64,000 nucleotides of DNA from Amblyomma americanum (lineage: Eukaryota > Arthropoda > Arachnida > Ixodida > Ixodidae): NCBI RefSeq assembly GCF_052857255.1, contig NC_135505.1, positions 56,911,368-56,975,367 on the forward strand, written 5' to 3'. Shown here piece by piece: positions 9,755-20,341 of the stretch. The number at the start of each line of letters is the position of its first letter. The stretch's first letter is position 1. A program made the position numbers and the translations under genes. A model generated the notes under the pieces. It had not been told where the DNA came from, searched no databases, and saw only the letters and a program-made list of their open reading frames with translations.

Positions 9755-10000
9755 GCAGCGATGGCGTAGAGGTAAAGCATCGGCATCACGTGGAAGAGGA
9801 CCGGCGCTCAGATCTCAGTACCGTGCAATTCACCACCGGATAAAAAAATAACCGTGCGCCTATTTCATTGCATAACCAGGCCTCGGGTGCAGCCTAATCT
9901 CGGCGTCAAGAACAGTCAACGCACAATCTCGCCAGAACTGAATTTGGCCCCCCTGTTTTAGTACATGGTCACAACCTCCTGTTTGAATGCACCAAAGATT
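9755..10000 (+). mobile_element. tRNA-derived SINE (third tick family), near complete
   Basis: An A-box-like TGGCGTAGAGG lies at 9762-9772 and a degenerate B-box region near 9803-9817. The body then contains TTCACCACCGGATAAAAAAA, AACCAGGCCTCGGGTGCAGCC and CATGGTCACAACCTCCT, which I recognise as a repeated tick SINE body. No terminal A-run or clear target duplication was found. Confidence 0.6.
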
Positions 10001-11500
10001 TGTATAGAATGTGATCTGAACAAAGTGAGAAGTACAATTCTTTCAGAGTAATCGCACGTAAGTACTTAAGTGCCGCTGGCCATTTCTGAACTCCGCCTTT
10101 CTTGACGCCATCTTAGGTACTGTTCTATCCCTACGCCATCACTGCATTTCTTGGTAGATCATTACGGCCCCCTAATACCGTATCGAAAAAAAAAACACCA
10201 CCAGCTATTAAAGAAAGCAGGAAATGCCCATAGCTAAAACATTGAATGTTAAATACTGAATTCTGTGCCAATGGCGAGTATTGCGCTGGAGAACAATTTC
10301 AAGATCAGGCGATATTACAAAACATATACTGTCAGAAGTTGAAGGTTGGGCAGGCGGTGCCATTGCTAAGTTCGTAGGTTCTGCGTGCAATATGTGGAGG
10401 TCGTGAGCTCGCGACCGCCGGCAGTATGTGGTCGTCTCTCCTACTTCGTGATGAATTTTCTTCCGGGAAGCAAATAATGAAACTACAAATTTTCCGTCGA
10501 CCAACACAAAAAATAAAAAATCACCAATTCTTTTTTGGTATCATACAGTCTTGGGCTACTTAATATTAGATAAGTTGAATGCTGAAGTAGGAGAAAAGAC
10601 AAATAAAGGGCGAAAATCAGTTAATAATGATAGATGTCGCTCAGCAGAGTACTCAAATCATTACATGTAGCCCTGATATGCTGGAAGCAATGTTGAAAGT
10701 GATCCTAAAAGAGGGAAAAATCCGCGCGTACAGGAGAGTCATTAATAAACACTTATCCCTACCTTCAGCTTCAATGGGCACGAAGAAAACAGAGAAGCAT
10801 CAAGTTTTTTGGCGACCTACACAAAACACAAGTACTCTGTAAACTTTAAGGTTGGAGAACCGCCGCACAGCTAGGTTGATAATCCGCTGCACGCAACAGA
10901 CTACGCCACTACGTAACGAAAAAAGCCTTGATATGATTTCGGCCAAGGGGTGAAGCGGCTTGGACTCACGAACGAAGGACGCTATCTAAGGTAGCAGCCA
11001 TATTAAATTGACGTCCTTCCGTTTCGTCTACGTCCAATTGAATAATGCAAGTGTGCACTACTATCGTAGTTCGAAAATGCAAAGAACCTTGAATTGAAGC
11101 TGTGCAGTGGCGGACCTACATTGGCAGGAGAAACATCTGCTAATCTAAACACCATGACGCCTGTATGCGGCTTGGCTTATCTATTAGACCGGGAGAGTTT
11201 ACAGGTCAAACGCCTTCCCTTTTCGTTTGCAATCATTCCTATTTTCAGTAAGTAGCACCGACGAAAGTCGCGGCGCAAAACTCGAGAATAATACGACCGA
11301 ACAACAAAATGGATCATTTGGCAGGGAGAGAAAGAGTGAGGAAAAAATAACACTGGGCAGGGTGACACTGCATCTTATGTTAGCTAGAGGTGCCTTTTTT
11401 GAGACTAATAAGTAACAAAATGATGGATGCATAGAGAAACAGAGGGATGTGGAAATAATAGTAGAGAACCTGTAACTGTGTTAGTGGTACATTTCGCAAG
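10001..11500. other. No gene seen
   Basis: AT-rich sequence. Open frames up to 99 codons (for example 10208-10507 minus) have no recognisable domain. No repeats were recognised with confidence. Confidence 0.5.
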
Positions 11501-13429
11501 GATAGCAGGCGCCAACAAGAAACGAGAAACAGAGAGGAGCGCACGACACAACGCTAACTGAAGGCTGGTTTTTACTTCGGTGTTCAGACATATATACAGA
11601 CGTACTTACGAGGAGCAGGGAGGCAGGGAGAGCTGGAACATAGATTGCAGCGGAGTCGCAAGATAACAGAACTAGTCAACGTCACAGGTTAAAAATCGAA
11701 ATAAGAAAGTTAATAAACGAGTCATAAATCCACCAGTTGTTATAGGGGTTCTGAAACATCTTCCCACGACTGCACATCGACTCGCTCAAACACTGCTTAG
11801 TGTCGCCATGACCAGCTGAGATAAATAATACACCGTTACAAGCAGCAGAGAACCCAACATCACGAGCGAAAGGTGGCGAGCTCTATCCAAAGACGTTTAA
11901 CATGCTAGCAACCTCCTCCGCTGCACCCCTCTAGGTATACCAATTTAGAGGCTGTTGGATAGATTCCTTCAGAAGTCAGGCAGCTATCATGAGCGCGGCG
12001 AATAAGAGGCGTAGCAACAGCGGGCTAGGAAGCTGCACCCCCGGCGGTGTGGCCGGTGGAGCATCGACGAACTTCCAGCGTGCAAAAAGTGACGAGAGGA
12101 GACAGAAATCAGCGAAGATGCTGAAATTCTAATTTTAACTTCATATAACTCAGCTTGAACAAAGGAGATAAAAAACTTCCTGCTGGAGGAATTCGTGAAG
12201 AGGTATCCTTCCACAGCACAGGCCTACAGCAACTTCATTAGAGCCCCTTTTGCCACCCCGGGAAGGTATAAGAGCTGTAAAAAGCTAAAAACTAAGGCAT
12301 TATTTCGTTAGTTCTAACCAAATGGGTACCAACCCCGAGCCAAATTGTCCGTTGTCTCGTTGTCTTTTTGCCTAGCGAGAGCGCTCTTTCTCGCGGCACT
12401 GCACGCTCAACGTTGTCTTGCACGTAGCAAAAATCTGTGCTTTCGCACTGATTTGTGGGCAGCAAACATTTCCTGTTTGTTTTTACTAGTTTACTTGAGT
12501 AAGTATTGTTTAATCCTTATTTACTCGTTCTAAAATTTCTGAAATGAGTGCATGTTGCGGGAATTAAAGCACGTGAGAGCAGTCAATCAATGAGATACCA
12601 CTCAAATTACGTGTCATTTGAACTTGTAGGTTTGCCAGACTTCGCTGTAGTGGTAATCGTGGGGTCTCACGCTTAAAAAACCACCGCGCTACACTCGGCA
12701 CTGCCGGCTTTATTATTTTATATATATAACATAGCGCGGACAAGTAGCAACTTTAACTCGAAGAATGGCGACTACTTTTACGGATGCATGAGGATTCGTG
12801 ACCATTACAGCAAGTGAGAGGAAAAGGCAGAAAGAGCGATTTTATATTCAAACGAAGGCGTAAACCATTGGCTATCACGGTAGAAAGTGCATCCTGGTAT
12901 AACGGGTGCCTCCGGTGAAAGTCGCGCATCAGAATTGGCGTGCCCTGTACACCAGAAACGCTACCGCTGAGACGGTATACGATGTGCTAAAGGCCTCTAA
13001 TCTGTACTGTGTTAGGGTTACTAGAGTACTAGAAGCCCGTCCACCGCCAGTGCGCACGAGCCGACTGGACACGAATCAGCAGGTGTACGCTCAGCTGGCG
13101 CATACCAGACTCCATCTGGCTCCATCAAGGCGATTTGCGCATGTGCAGCGACAGCGGTCTGGTTTCTGGTACTTCGCTTGCAGTAACAAGGTATACATGG
13201 TAAGCTAAATATATCTATTACTCCAAACAGTGCACGACATCTAGAGACAACTGCTCGTCAATTAGGGTTCTGCTACAGTTTATAAAAATATTCCAGCACC
13301 TGCAAACCTTACGTGCGCACGCAGCGAATTGAGGAGCATTTCAAGGGGGCGTTTACTTTATTGGCAACTGTGCGCCAGAGTGTTTGTGCTTTGTACGCTG
13401 AGGCTTCAATAATCAAGGCCAGAGTAGCA
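11501..13429. other. No gene seen; possible repeat block near its start
   Basis: The stretch at 11505-11610 (GAGGAGCGCACGACACAACGCTAACTGAAGG and onward) has the look of a repeated terminus found near tick Penelope-like elements, but I could not confirm it. A 100-codon frame at 12906-13208 (plus) has no known motif. A TA-rich run lies near 12720. Confidence 0.4.
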
Positions 13430-14370
13430 GAGTGCACTGAGAGAGAGAGAAAAACATTTATTTGTAAGAAAGAGCTCGCAGACGTTTGTGGATGGGGTCC
13501 TCAGCTCAAGACTGCAGTGGCTTCCGCCGACGCTCTGGCGTTCGCGAAGAGCGCCTCCAGGTTTTCCAGGCTGCCACTGGCCAGCCGCACCTCCCCCTGC
13601 TCCAGCACCGCGTTGTGCGGCTTTAAGTGGTTCGGTTTAGCTGAGCATGTCCATGCAATGTTCGTGAATGTGGAAATTTCGCCACACCAAGGACATGTTT
13701 CTGCGTATAATGTTGGGTGAACACGGTGTAGGTGATGGAGATTAGGGAAGTGTTTGGATGCGTCTTATGTGGCGGGAGCCCTCCAGAGAAAGCTCCGTAT
13801 GTGGCGGGTGTAAAGTCGCCTACTTACGCGGAGGGTCTCTAGGCGGGTTTAAAAATTGGTTGGGAGAGGATGGCGAGTAGATTCAGTGTACCTCGCTCGG
13901 TCGGTATAATCTCAAGCTAGAGAATCTGCTCTAATATTTCAATTTAGACCTGCATATCCTGGGACCCAGGTGATGACGTGACCATACTAGAGATGGCCGC
14001 CCAGTACGCGGAGAGCCGTGCGCGGGAGACGTCCACTCTACAGGCTCTACAGGCGCTTTGGGAGTCTGTAAAAATGTGAGTGCTGTGTTGTTGCGTGTCG
14101 CTCATTCTGATGGTGATGCTATTGCAATGGCTTCTGCGGTCGCCGAACCGGTGCCGTGAAGGACGCTCCAAGATAAGGGGTGTTGGCGTGATTGACCGCA
14201 GCGCAAGGATATTTGTGGGGCTGTGCATAGGAAGCCACATCCACGTATATAGCCGAGGTGTCTTGGCCGTATTCCCTAAGGAGGTTGCGAAGACCGCCGC
14301 GACGGAGCGAGGCCGGTCACCCGTGCTTCATGTGGCGAGAGATAGGGTCCATGTAAAGGTTTAGCAACAG
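13430..14370 (-). mobile_element. LINE 3' fragment with RNase H remnant
   Basis: Read on the minus strand, the first RNase H catalytic region appears near 14310-14240 (a YVDVASY-type segment). At 13944-14240 follows HIFTDSQSACRACR, containing the third acidic residue, then a decayed TWVPGYAG-like stretch corresponding to the conserved W-x-P-x-H-x-G motif. The 3' region to about 13430 ends against a GA-rich run (GAGAGAGAGAAAAAC on the plus strand), the usual kind of LINE terminus. The polymerase is absent, so the copy is 5' truncated. Presence of RNase H points to the I-like group of LINEs. Confidence 0.7.
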
Positions 14371-14479
14371 GAGCAGCACCAGCCACCGAAGATGATGACG
14401 ACTAATTGCATCCGATTTGAGCTTCCTCGTCGTGCCGCCATTTCGCGCCGTCCGTCTTCACGCCATCATACGTTATAGC

Positions 14480-15670
14480 CACTAAAGTATTTTTCAGCAT
14501 GCTTGCCCCATGCTGATTTGTGCGACAGACTGGTCACCCGGACGTCGGCTGGAACACCCGCTCCCGCTATGGCCACGCTGACGGCAACGTCTCCGGCATA
14601 CCCGGTAATGGACCCTCCAGCGCCGTCTCTGTGCTGTAGCTTCACCTTCCCCAGTTCTCGGCAGCCGATGCTGAGCCCTGCCTCACTCAGGTCAACAGCC
14701 AGTTCACTATTGGCGACATCACTTTCCAGACGCAGAAGTTTCATCACGTTGCTGCCTCGTTACCAGCTCTGATTGCCGCCGAAGTCCGCGACCTCCTAAT
14801 AATTCCGCTCGCCTCGGCCGCCTTTCACACGCTGGCTGCTGAGCTCATCAAGCGATCAGCCGTCTCGGAACATCACCACTTGCAGCAGCTCATCTCCCCC
14901 GAAGAACTGGGGGACCGCAAACCTACAAAGTTGCTGCGGCTACTCCAGCAGCTCCTGAGCGACAGGGCTGCCCCCTTCGACGAAGCCTTCCTGCGTGAGT
15001 TTTTCCTTCAGCGCTTGCCTTCGTCAGTCCGCCTGGTGCTCGTCCCCGTCCTGGAGTTGTCTATAAGGAAGCTCGATGAGCTGGCGGACTCCGTCATGGA
15101 TGTTTTTACTCCACAATTTCTCTCGGCGCAGTCTCGCAGCATCCCACCGCTCTATCATTTCTTCCCTCCAGCGTGGACCTTCAGAGCCTCCGTGAGGAAT
15201 TCCATACCCAGATCGCACGTCTCCGACCAAATCATCGCACTGTCAACTTCCCGCTCTTTCTCGACTTCCTGTCGCCAGACCTCACCTCGCCGGCAAAATG
15301 CTGCACTACCTCTTCATGCCAGCGAGTGCTGGTATCACCGCACCTTTGGCAAAGCAGCACGTCGGTGTAACCCTCCCTGTCGCTTTCACGGAATCTTCCC
15401 ACGACACCGCTAGAAGTGACAAGTGGTGTCACACCTGAGACCAGCCGCTTATTTATTCGTGACCACATCAGGGTCCTTCGTTTTCTCGTCGACACCGAAG
15501 CAGAGACGAGCGTCCTCCCCTGCTGCATTATATCACCCCCTGCTCGCCGCACCGGCTCATCGCTAGAAGCCGCAAACCTCACCGCTATCGCTACATACGG
15601 GGAACATGCCCTCACACTGAATTTGGGCCTCCGACGTGTGTTCCGATGGGTTTTTTCCTCGAGGACGTAC
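14480..15670 (+). mobile_element. Mag-like Ty3/gypsy fragment: gag and protease
   Basis: From about 14680 the plus strand encodes a gag with an AASLPALIAAEVRDLL segment, then HLQQLISPEELGDRKPTK and LREFFLQRLPSSVR at 14880-15100. This is the gag pattern I associate with Mag-type gypsy elements. At 15440-15660 follows a retropepsin-like stretch with RLFIRDHIRVLRFLVD, the TEAETSVLP active-site region, and LTLNLGLRRVFRWVF. The usual Asp-Thr-Gly reads Asp-Thr-Glu, so the protease would be dead. RT and integrase are missing because the sequence passes at 15671 into the LTR of another element. Upstream of 14680 the frame is unclear and no LTR was found. Confidence 0.75.
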
Positions 15671-16161
15671 GCTACCCATCGTGGACTTTCTGCCGTGCCT
15701 GAGCCCGTTCCGGGGAGTCAACAGAGGACGCTACCACCTGCTACTGCCAGGGGTGTCTCCGGCGCTGTTGCCACCCATCCGAGTGGTGCCCCAACGCCAA
15801 CATCGGCATCACCTCCACGGGCGCTTGGACCGGGAACTTGTACGACGCCGCCAGCAACGCCAGCCCAAGCACGCCGAACGCCGCCTCAACGCCGGCTACG
15901 GGATCCATAGAACGCCGCAGCCGCACCGAACCAACCGTGAGCACGAACGCCGACCGCTAATAGTAGAACGCTAGTAGTAGACGCTGGTAGCAGTGTGCCC
16001 TGGTCGTGTGTATTTATAGTCTTTGTGTTTTCTGTTAGTTTAGTTAGTCTGGTGTTCTAGTTTGTGTGTCACGTAGGGTGTATGAAATGTGCGTTTGTGT
16101 GGGTATACTCGTCGCCTAGTCCATTCTTACGGTGCGAGTGTTCTCCGGAGAGATCCGTGAC
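15671..16161 (+). repeat. 5' LTR of Gypsy-2, lacking its first part
   Basis: Matches 18765-19256 closely. The first roughly 575 bases of the LTR, including its TATA box, are missing. The left edge coincides with the Mag-like protease. Confidence 0.8.
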
Positions 16162-16170
16162 GAAGATAAG

Positions 16171-16190
16171 TGGCGAGCCGCTGCCAGGAT
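16171..16190 (+). promoter_or_regulatory. Gypsy-2 primer binding site
   Basis: TGGCGAGCCGCTGCCAGGAT lies about nine bases after the 5' LTR end and has the expected TGG start. The tRNA was not identified. Confidence 0.55.
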
Positions 16191-16251
16191 ACATTTACTT
16201 TTTCTTTTTTGCTTTTTCTTATATTTTTCCGATCTCTCGACGGCAGAAAGT

Positions 16252-17400
16252 ATGGGTTTGGCAAGAACGTTAGAACTGGCGCTCAAGCTAGGGTTTTCGG
16301 CAGAGGGTTTTCGTGAGAGATTTCGCATCGCGAAACCTGAGGATTCGGGAAGCGCTAAGCTGTTTTCCTGCAGGCTGACCAACAATTTTGATAGGTGGCT
16401 TGATATGTCAAACACAAAAAAGGGTTTGAAGGGGTGCGTGACAAGCTGGTCACAGAACAATTTTTAGCATGTTGCAGCTCAAAGCTGGCGCTATTCCTGA
16501 AAGAAAGAAAGTTGTGTTCGTTTTAAGAGTTCGCCGACACTGCAGACCAATTCCTCGAAATTTGAGTAAGGCAAAGGAGGAAACGCAAAAGGCCCTAGAG
16601 ACAGATGCAACAAAACCAAGATCATATGGCGGTGTTTTCTCTGCGGCAAGGTGGGACACCGTGCAGCTGACTGTCGGACTAGTAGCGCTGCCCAGAAAAC
16701 ACAGGTTGTGTGTCAAGGTTGTAAGAGGAGGGGTCATACTCTGGATGAGTAGTAGTAGTAGTAGTGGTTTTATTAAAAATAATAGTAAAAAGGAAGGAAA
16801 AGATTTTTGCTAGCCCCGGCATCTGCCATCGATACTGAAGCACCTGAGCTGGGGCAGCGGAAATAAAGGACAGCAGGCAGAATGGAGAAATGAAATGAAA
16901 GAGGTGAGGGGCAGGAATAGAGGACAGGGGGAGAAGTAATATGTACAAACTATTTACACAATAAGAACTCTGGATGAGTGCCGATACAGAACTCAAGACC
17001 AAGCTGCATGCGTTGTCGACACTAGGGTAGAACTTGTCACGCCACCCGAAGTTCCACAGCTGAAAGGAGAGCAAACACCGCTGGAAAATGAGGCAGTGAG
17101 TGGGACACCTAATTCGAAAGCAGCAATGCCAGTGGTGGTTGGGCAACTAGGGGACCGTCCTATATTGGTGCTTAGAGACAGCGGAGCCAACACAGTCTCG
17201 GTTCGGAGAAGCCTGGTGCAGGATGTGGATCTTACAGGGGAAGCGTCGGTCGTCACTCTTGTAGATAGCACAGTAAGGTACTTTCCTGAAGCCAGGATTC
17301 TAGTGTCCACGCCATATTATACTGGGCAGGTGGTGGCAAAGTGCGTAGACAACCCATCTACGATCTCATCTTGGGAAACATTACGGGTGCAAGATGTGTC
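16252..17400 (+). pseudogene. Gypsy-2 gag and protease remnant
   Basis: Gag begins at the ATG at 16252 (MGLARTLELALKLGF), runs through RERFRIAKPE and FDRWLDM, and then shifts frame near 16425. The second half reads VRDKLVTEQFLACCSSK. Two CCHC zinc knuckles follow: one at about 16632-16675 (C-FLCGKVGH-RAADC, consensus CX2CX4HX4C) and a second whose last cysteine lies beyond an inserted LINE fragment (16750-16966). The reading frame then continues into a retropepsin at 17096-17400 with the active site RDSGANTVSV. The protease frame is open and its catalytic triplet is intact (Asp-Ser-Gly). Gag packages the element RNA; protease would process the polyprotein. RT is missing. Confidence 0.8.
16750..16966 (-). 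mobile_element. 5'-truncated LINE 3' end inserted in Gypsy-2 gag, perfect TSD
   Basis: A 217-bp insert ends on the left in AGT triplets, read on the minus strand as an ACT-type tail after AATAAAAC. It is flanked by identical ACTCTGGATGAGT at 16738-16750 and 16967-16979 (13 bp, the last T shared with the tail). The same sequence occurs in the opposite orientation at about 43866-44070, where it ends in ACC triplets. Removal of the insert and one TSD copy leaves the gag zinc-knuckle frame open, which confirms the boundaries. Confidence 0.9.
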
Positions 17401-17559
17401 GAAGACCCCGATCCCGAGTGGAGGATGTTCGATGTTGGAGAATATCCAAAGCAGGAAAGGCCTGCGACAGGTCAGACGGGTGCTGTCAGTTTCTCGTCGG
17501 CAGTGGAGACAAGAGCTCAAGCGACAGCCCGAGCAATGCAGCGTCCGCTCTCCGCTCCT

Positions 17560-18015
17560 CTTACGATGTGCCTGAGCGTAACACCAGGCGTATTTGCAAT
17601 TAGGCAAAAAGAAGACCCGAGCCTGAAGACCTTCCAAAGAGAGTCGGGGAAAAGGTGAAAAGAGAGAAGAGTCGGACGTCATTCGAGTATCAATTGGTAA
17701 ATGGCCTTTTGCACAGGGAATGCATATTTATTTGAGGAAGGCGGGCCCAACAGCTGGTGTTAGCAAAAGTTATGCGAGAGACCGTGCTACACTTAGGACA
17801 TGACGCCATTATGGCCGGACACCAGGGTGTACAATAAACGGTGTCTAGGATCACCGAGGAGTTCTTTTGACCGGGTGTTCAGAGTGACGTTAAGCGCTTT
17901 GTTCGCTCATGTGACGTGTGCCAGCGCACAGTGCCGACGGGAAGAGCTGGTCCTGTACCTGTGGGCAAGATGACAGCCATCAACCTACCGTTTCAAATTG
18001 TGGGGGTGGGATAAG
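17560..18015 (+). pseudogene. Gypsy-2 integrase N-terminal remnant
   Basis: After a linker containing VETRAQATARA and FAIRQKEDPSLK, the zinc-binding domain of integrase appears in pieces. A histidine-rich ETVLHLGHDAIMAGHQG region lies at about 17785-17830. An SDVKRFVRSCDVCQR region near 17880-17930 supplies the CxxC. It continues to about 18010 with TAINLPFQIVGVG, where a catalytic aspartate would follow shortly; the sequence then becomes unrecognisable. Stops and frameshifts occur within it. The catalytic core is lost, so this copy could not integrate itself. Confidence 0.7.
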
Positions 18016-18190
18016 GTACTAGTAAACACCAATTTCAATGACGACAGAAGATAATGTTGGAGCGGAGTTCATCAGTAGAGCCAACTGAACAGATCTAGGT
18101 ATATCTGTAATGTATCTTGTTCTTGTCGTGCTAATGTATCTCTGGTTTTATCTTGTTGTTGATGTTGTTATGTGATTATACAAGAGGGCG

Positions 18191-19259
18191 TGTTGTGGAT
18201 ATTAACATGTGTATTAAGGTCACCGCACGGACAACGGCAGTGGTGTGATAATGTTCCGAAGGTGCAATTTGGTGTGCTATGTTAGTGTTGTGTGCTTGAC
18301 CTCTGCGGTGTGTTTTGTGCTGGGTCCAGAATCGCCACAGAAGATAGTCGGTTGGCTGGATGGCTTGAAGATGAAGATGACGTGAGCAGTTTTTCATGGA
18401 AAAACTCTTGAGAGAGGGGGCCCTTGTCACATATATTAAGGAGCATAAATTAAATTTTAAAGGAAAAATGTGCGAAGAAGACGACGCGAATTAACCGAAG
18501 AATAAACAAGAGGAAGAAGGAGCATTCATTGAGTTGCAGAGAGATGATTGGTGGGGAAGCATTCGTTGAGGTGGAGACAGATGATTGGTGGAGAAGAGAA
18601 GACGACGACAAGGCTTACTTGGACTAAAACCAAGGCTATAAAAGGGCAAGTAAGAGCGAGCTACAGGGGGGAACAGCAGAGAAGCGGAGGCTCTGGCGGG
18701 TCAGGGACACTTTGGCTGGAAGAGAGCGACGCCGGCTACGGCTCCGGTGAGCTCGCGTTCTACGGCTACCCATCGTGGACTTTCTGCCGTGCCTGAGCCC
18801 GTTCCGGGGAGTCAACAGAGGACGCTACCACCTGCTACGGCCAGGGGTGTCTCCGGCGCTGTTGCCACCCATCCGAGTGGTGCCCCAACGCCAACAACAT
18901 CGGCATCACCTCCACGGGCGCTTGGACCGGGAACTTGTACGACGCCACTAGCAACGCCAGCCCAAGCACGCCGAAAGCCGCCTCGACGCCGGCTACGGGA
19001 TCTATACAACGCCGGAGCCGCACCGAACCAACCGTGAGCACGAACGCCGACCGCTAATAGTAGAACGCTAGTAGTAGACGCTGGTAGCAGTGTGCCCGGG
19101 TCATGTGTATTTATAGTCTGTGTTTTTTGTTCGTTTTGTTAGTTTTGTGCTCTAGTGTGTGTGTCACGTAGGGTGTATTAAATGTGCGTGTTTGTGTGAG
19201 TACACCCGTCGCCTAGTCCATTCTTTCGGTCCGAGTGTTCTCCGGAGAGATCCGTGTCA
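18191..19259 (+). repeat. 3' LTR of Gypsy-2, about 1.07 kb
   Basis: Starts TGTTGTGGATATTAAC just after a short purine run (AAGAGGG) and ends GTCA at about 19259. Its last 490 bases match the truncated 5' LTR. It includes a TATA box (18637-18644) and an ATTAAA poly(A)-like signal (19177-19182). The exact 3' end is uncertain by a few bases because the two copies diverge after GATCCGTG. Confidence 0.7.
18637..18644 (+). promoter_or_regulatory. TATA box of the Gypsy-2 LTR
   Basis: TATAAAAG within a purine-rich context about 450 bases into the LTR. Transcription would be expected to start near 18667. Confidence 0.5.
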
Positions 19260-19860
19260 AGAGAATAATTTTGCACCCCTGCTTGGGTAATGGCGGAAGG
19301 CGGTCACAGCGAGGCGGAAATTGCGAAGGGGTGAATATAGGTGGCGCATATGAGGGTTGGATCGTGACTTCCGCCGCAATGACTGGCATACCTCTAGCCA
19401 CGCGTTTCTGTTCGCTGTGCGTCAGATAGAGAGTGCAGTCAGATTATGAGTCCTTCACAGGCGTCCCTGTCGGAAGATCAGCGTTCTCTTCTGCAGGTGG
19501 ACTGTCCGGAAGAGGAGGATTGAGCTCCATGTCTTCCTCGTCGGTGGGAGAATGGAGGGAGCACCTGCTGCAACAAGAGGTCTGCTGAGCTTCGTTTTCG
19601 TCGTCGGTGGAGGTTTCTGCCCCGTGACATATGACTCGTGGGTCGTGCCTCGCAGCTGTGGTCAGACGTGCCCCGAGCCTAGGTAGGCTTAGCACGGTGG
19701 CCTGAACCCTGGGAGTTTCAGAAGGCTGGAAACAAGTTTAATGGCCGTTATAGAGACGTAAAACGTGCCCCATAGGTGCCAGATGATGTACGGTCGGTGG
19801 TCTACAATAAAAGGTGGCGGTACCACCTACTTCCAGCAGGAAGAATTTGTCCTGATCAAT
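19260..19860 (-). other. Coding-like stretch, unassigned
   Basis: On the minus strand one frame from about 19860 to 19440 is broken only once (near 19740). It reads KFFLLEVGGTATFYC at its start and a serine-, proline- and acid-rich C-terminus (TDEEDMELNPPLPDSPPAEE). Its composition looks more protein-like than the neighbourhood. It may be a degraded retroelement ORF1 or gag, or an exon remnant. No domain was recognised. Confidence 0.25.
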
Positions 19861-20247
19861 TTTAAGTAGTCTTCGAGATACTGTAGATTTTATATATACA
19901 GACATTTGGATGGTGATTTCTGTCAGAAATAGCGAAACTTGTCTTCCAGATCGTAATTTGGAAGCACCTGCAAATTTTTGTAAAATTCGGAGAAGAAAGC
20001 TTAGCCCCTAAGGTGGTCGGTGCGCTCCCACATACTTCGTATTGCCATTGACGTTCATAAAAGCTTTCATGCGCAATAAAAAACAATCAACTGGGAGCTG
20101 ATGCGGACCTTGTTTCAGTGCACCTGGTAGTAATATACACGATTGTGGTACGCCACACAAAACGTCGCGTTAACATTTCCCATTGGCACAAATCGCAGCG
20201 GACTGGTTTCGAGTGTTAACTGAAGGGCGAAAAAAATTGACAAATGA

Positions 20248-20341
20248 AACTTGGTTTTTGGGGAAAGGAAATGGCGCAATATCTCTCTTACGTATGGTCG
20301 GACACCTGATCCGCACCGTAAGGGAAAGGATAAAGGAAGGA
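20248..20341 (-). mobile_element. Ruka-like SINE tail fragment
   Basis: Carries TTTTTGGGGAAAGGAAATGG, then a CGCAATATCTCTCTTACGTATGG stretch, GGACACCTGATCCGCACCGT and AAGGGAAAGGATAAAGGA. This is the 3' half of the SINE whose complete copy is at 47325-47607. Confidence 0.75.

Larger units (their letters stand above)
15671..19259 (+). mobile_element. Ty3/gypsy element (Gypsy-2), internally deleted
   Basis: Order on the plus strand: a truncated 5' LTR (15671-16161), a primer binding site, gag with two CCHC knuckles, protease, integrase zinc-binding region, and a full 3' LTR (18191-19259). Protease leads almost directly into the pre-integrase region, with no RT or RNase H between, so roughly the polymerase half is deleted. 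The gag has the R-x-F-DRW-L...VREQF organisation shared by a set of metazoan gypsy elements. A 217-bp LINE fragment interrupts gag. The LTR copies appear about 93-95% identical by eye, apart from small indels. Confidence 0.8.

Noticed and set aside
10208..10507. 99-codon minus-strand frame
   Set aside because: No motif, no conserved composition and no context; likely chance in long non-coding DNA.
15416..15974. Long proline/alanine-rich frames across the Gypsy-2 LTR, repeated at 18747-19037
   Set aside because: They are translations of the LTR in both copies; the LTR is GC-rich and lacks stops in some frames.
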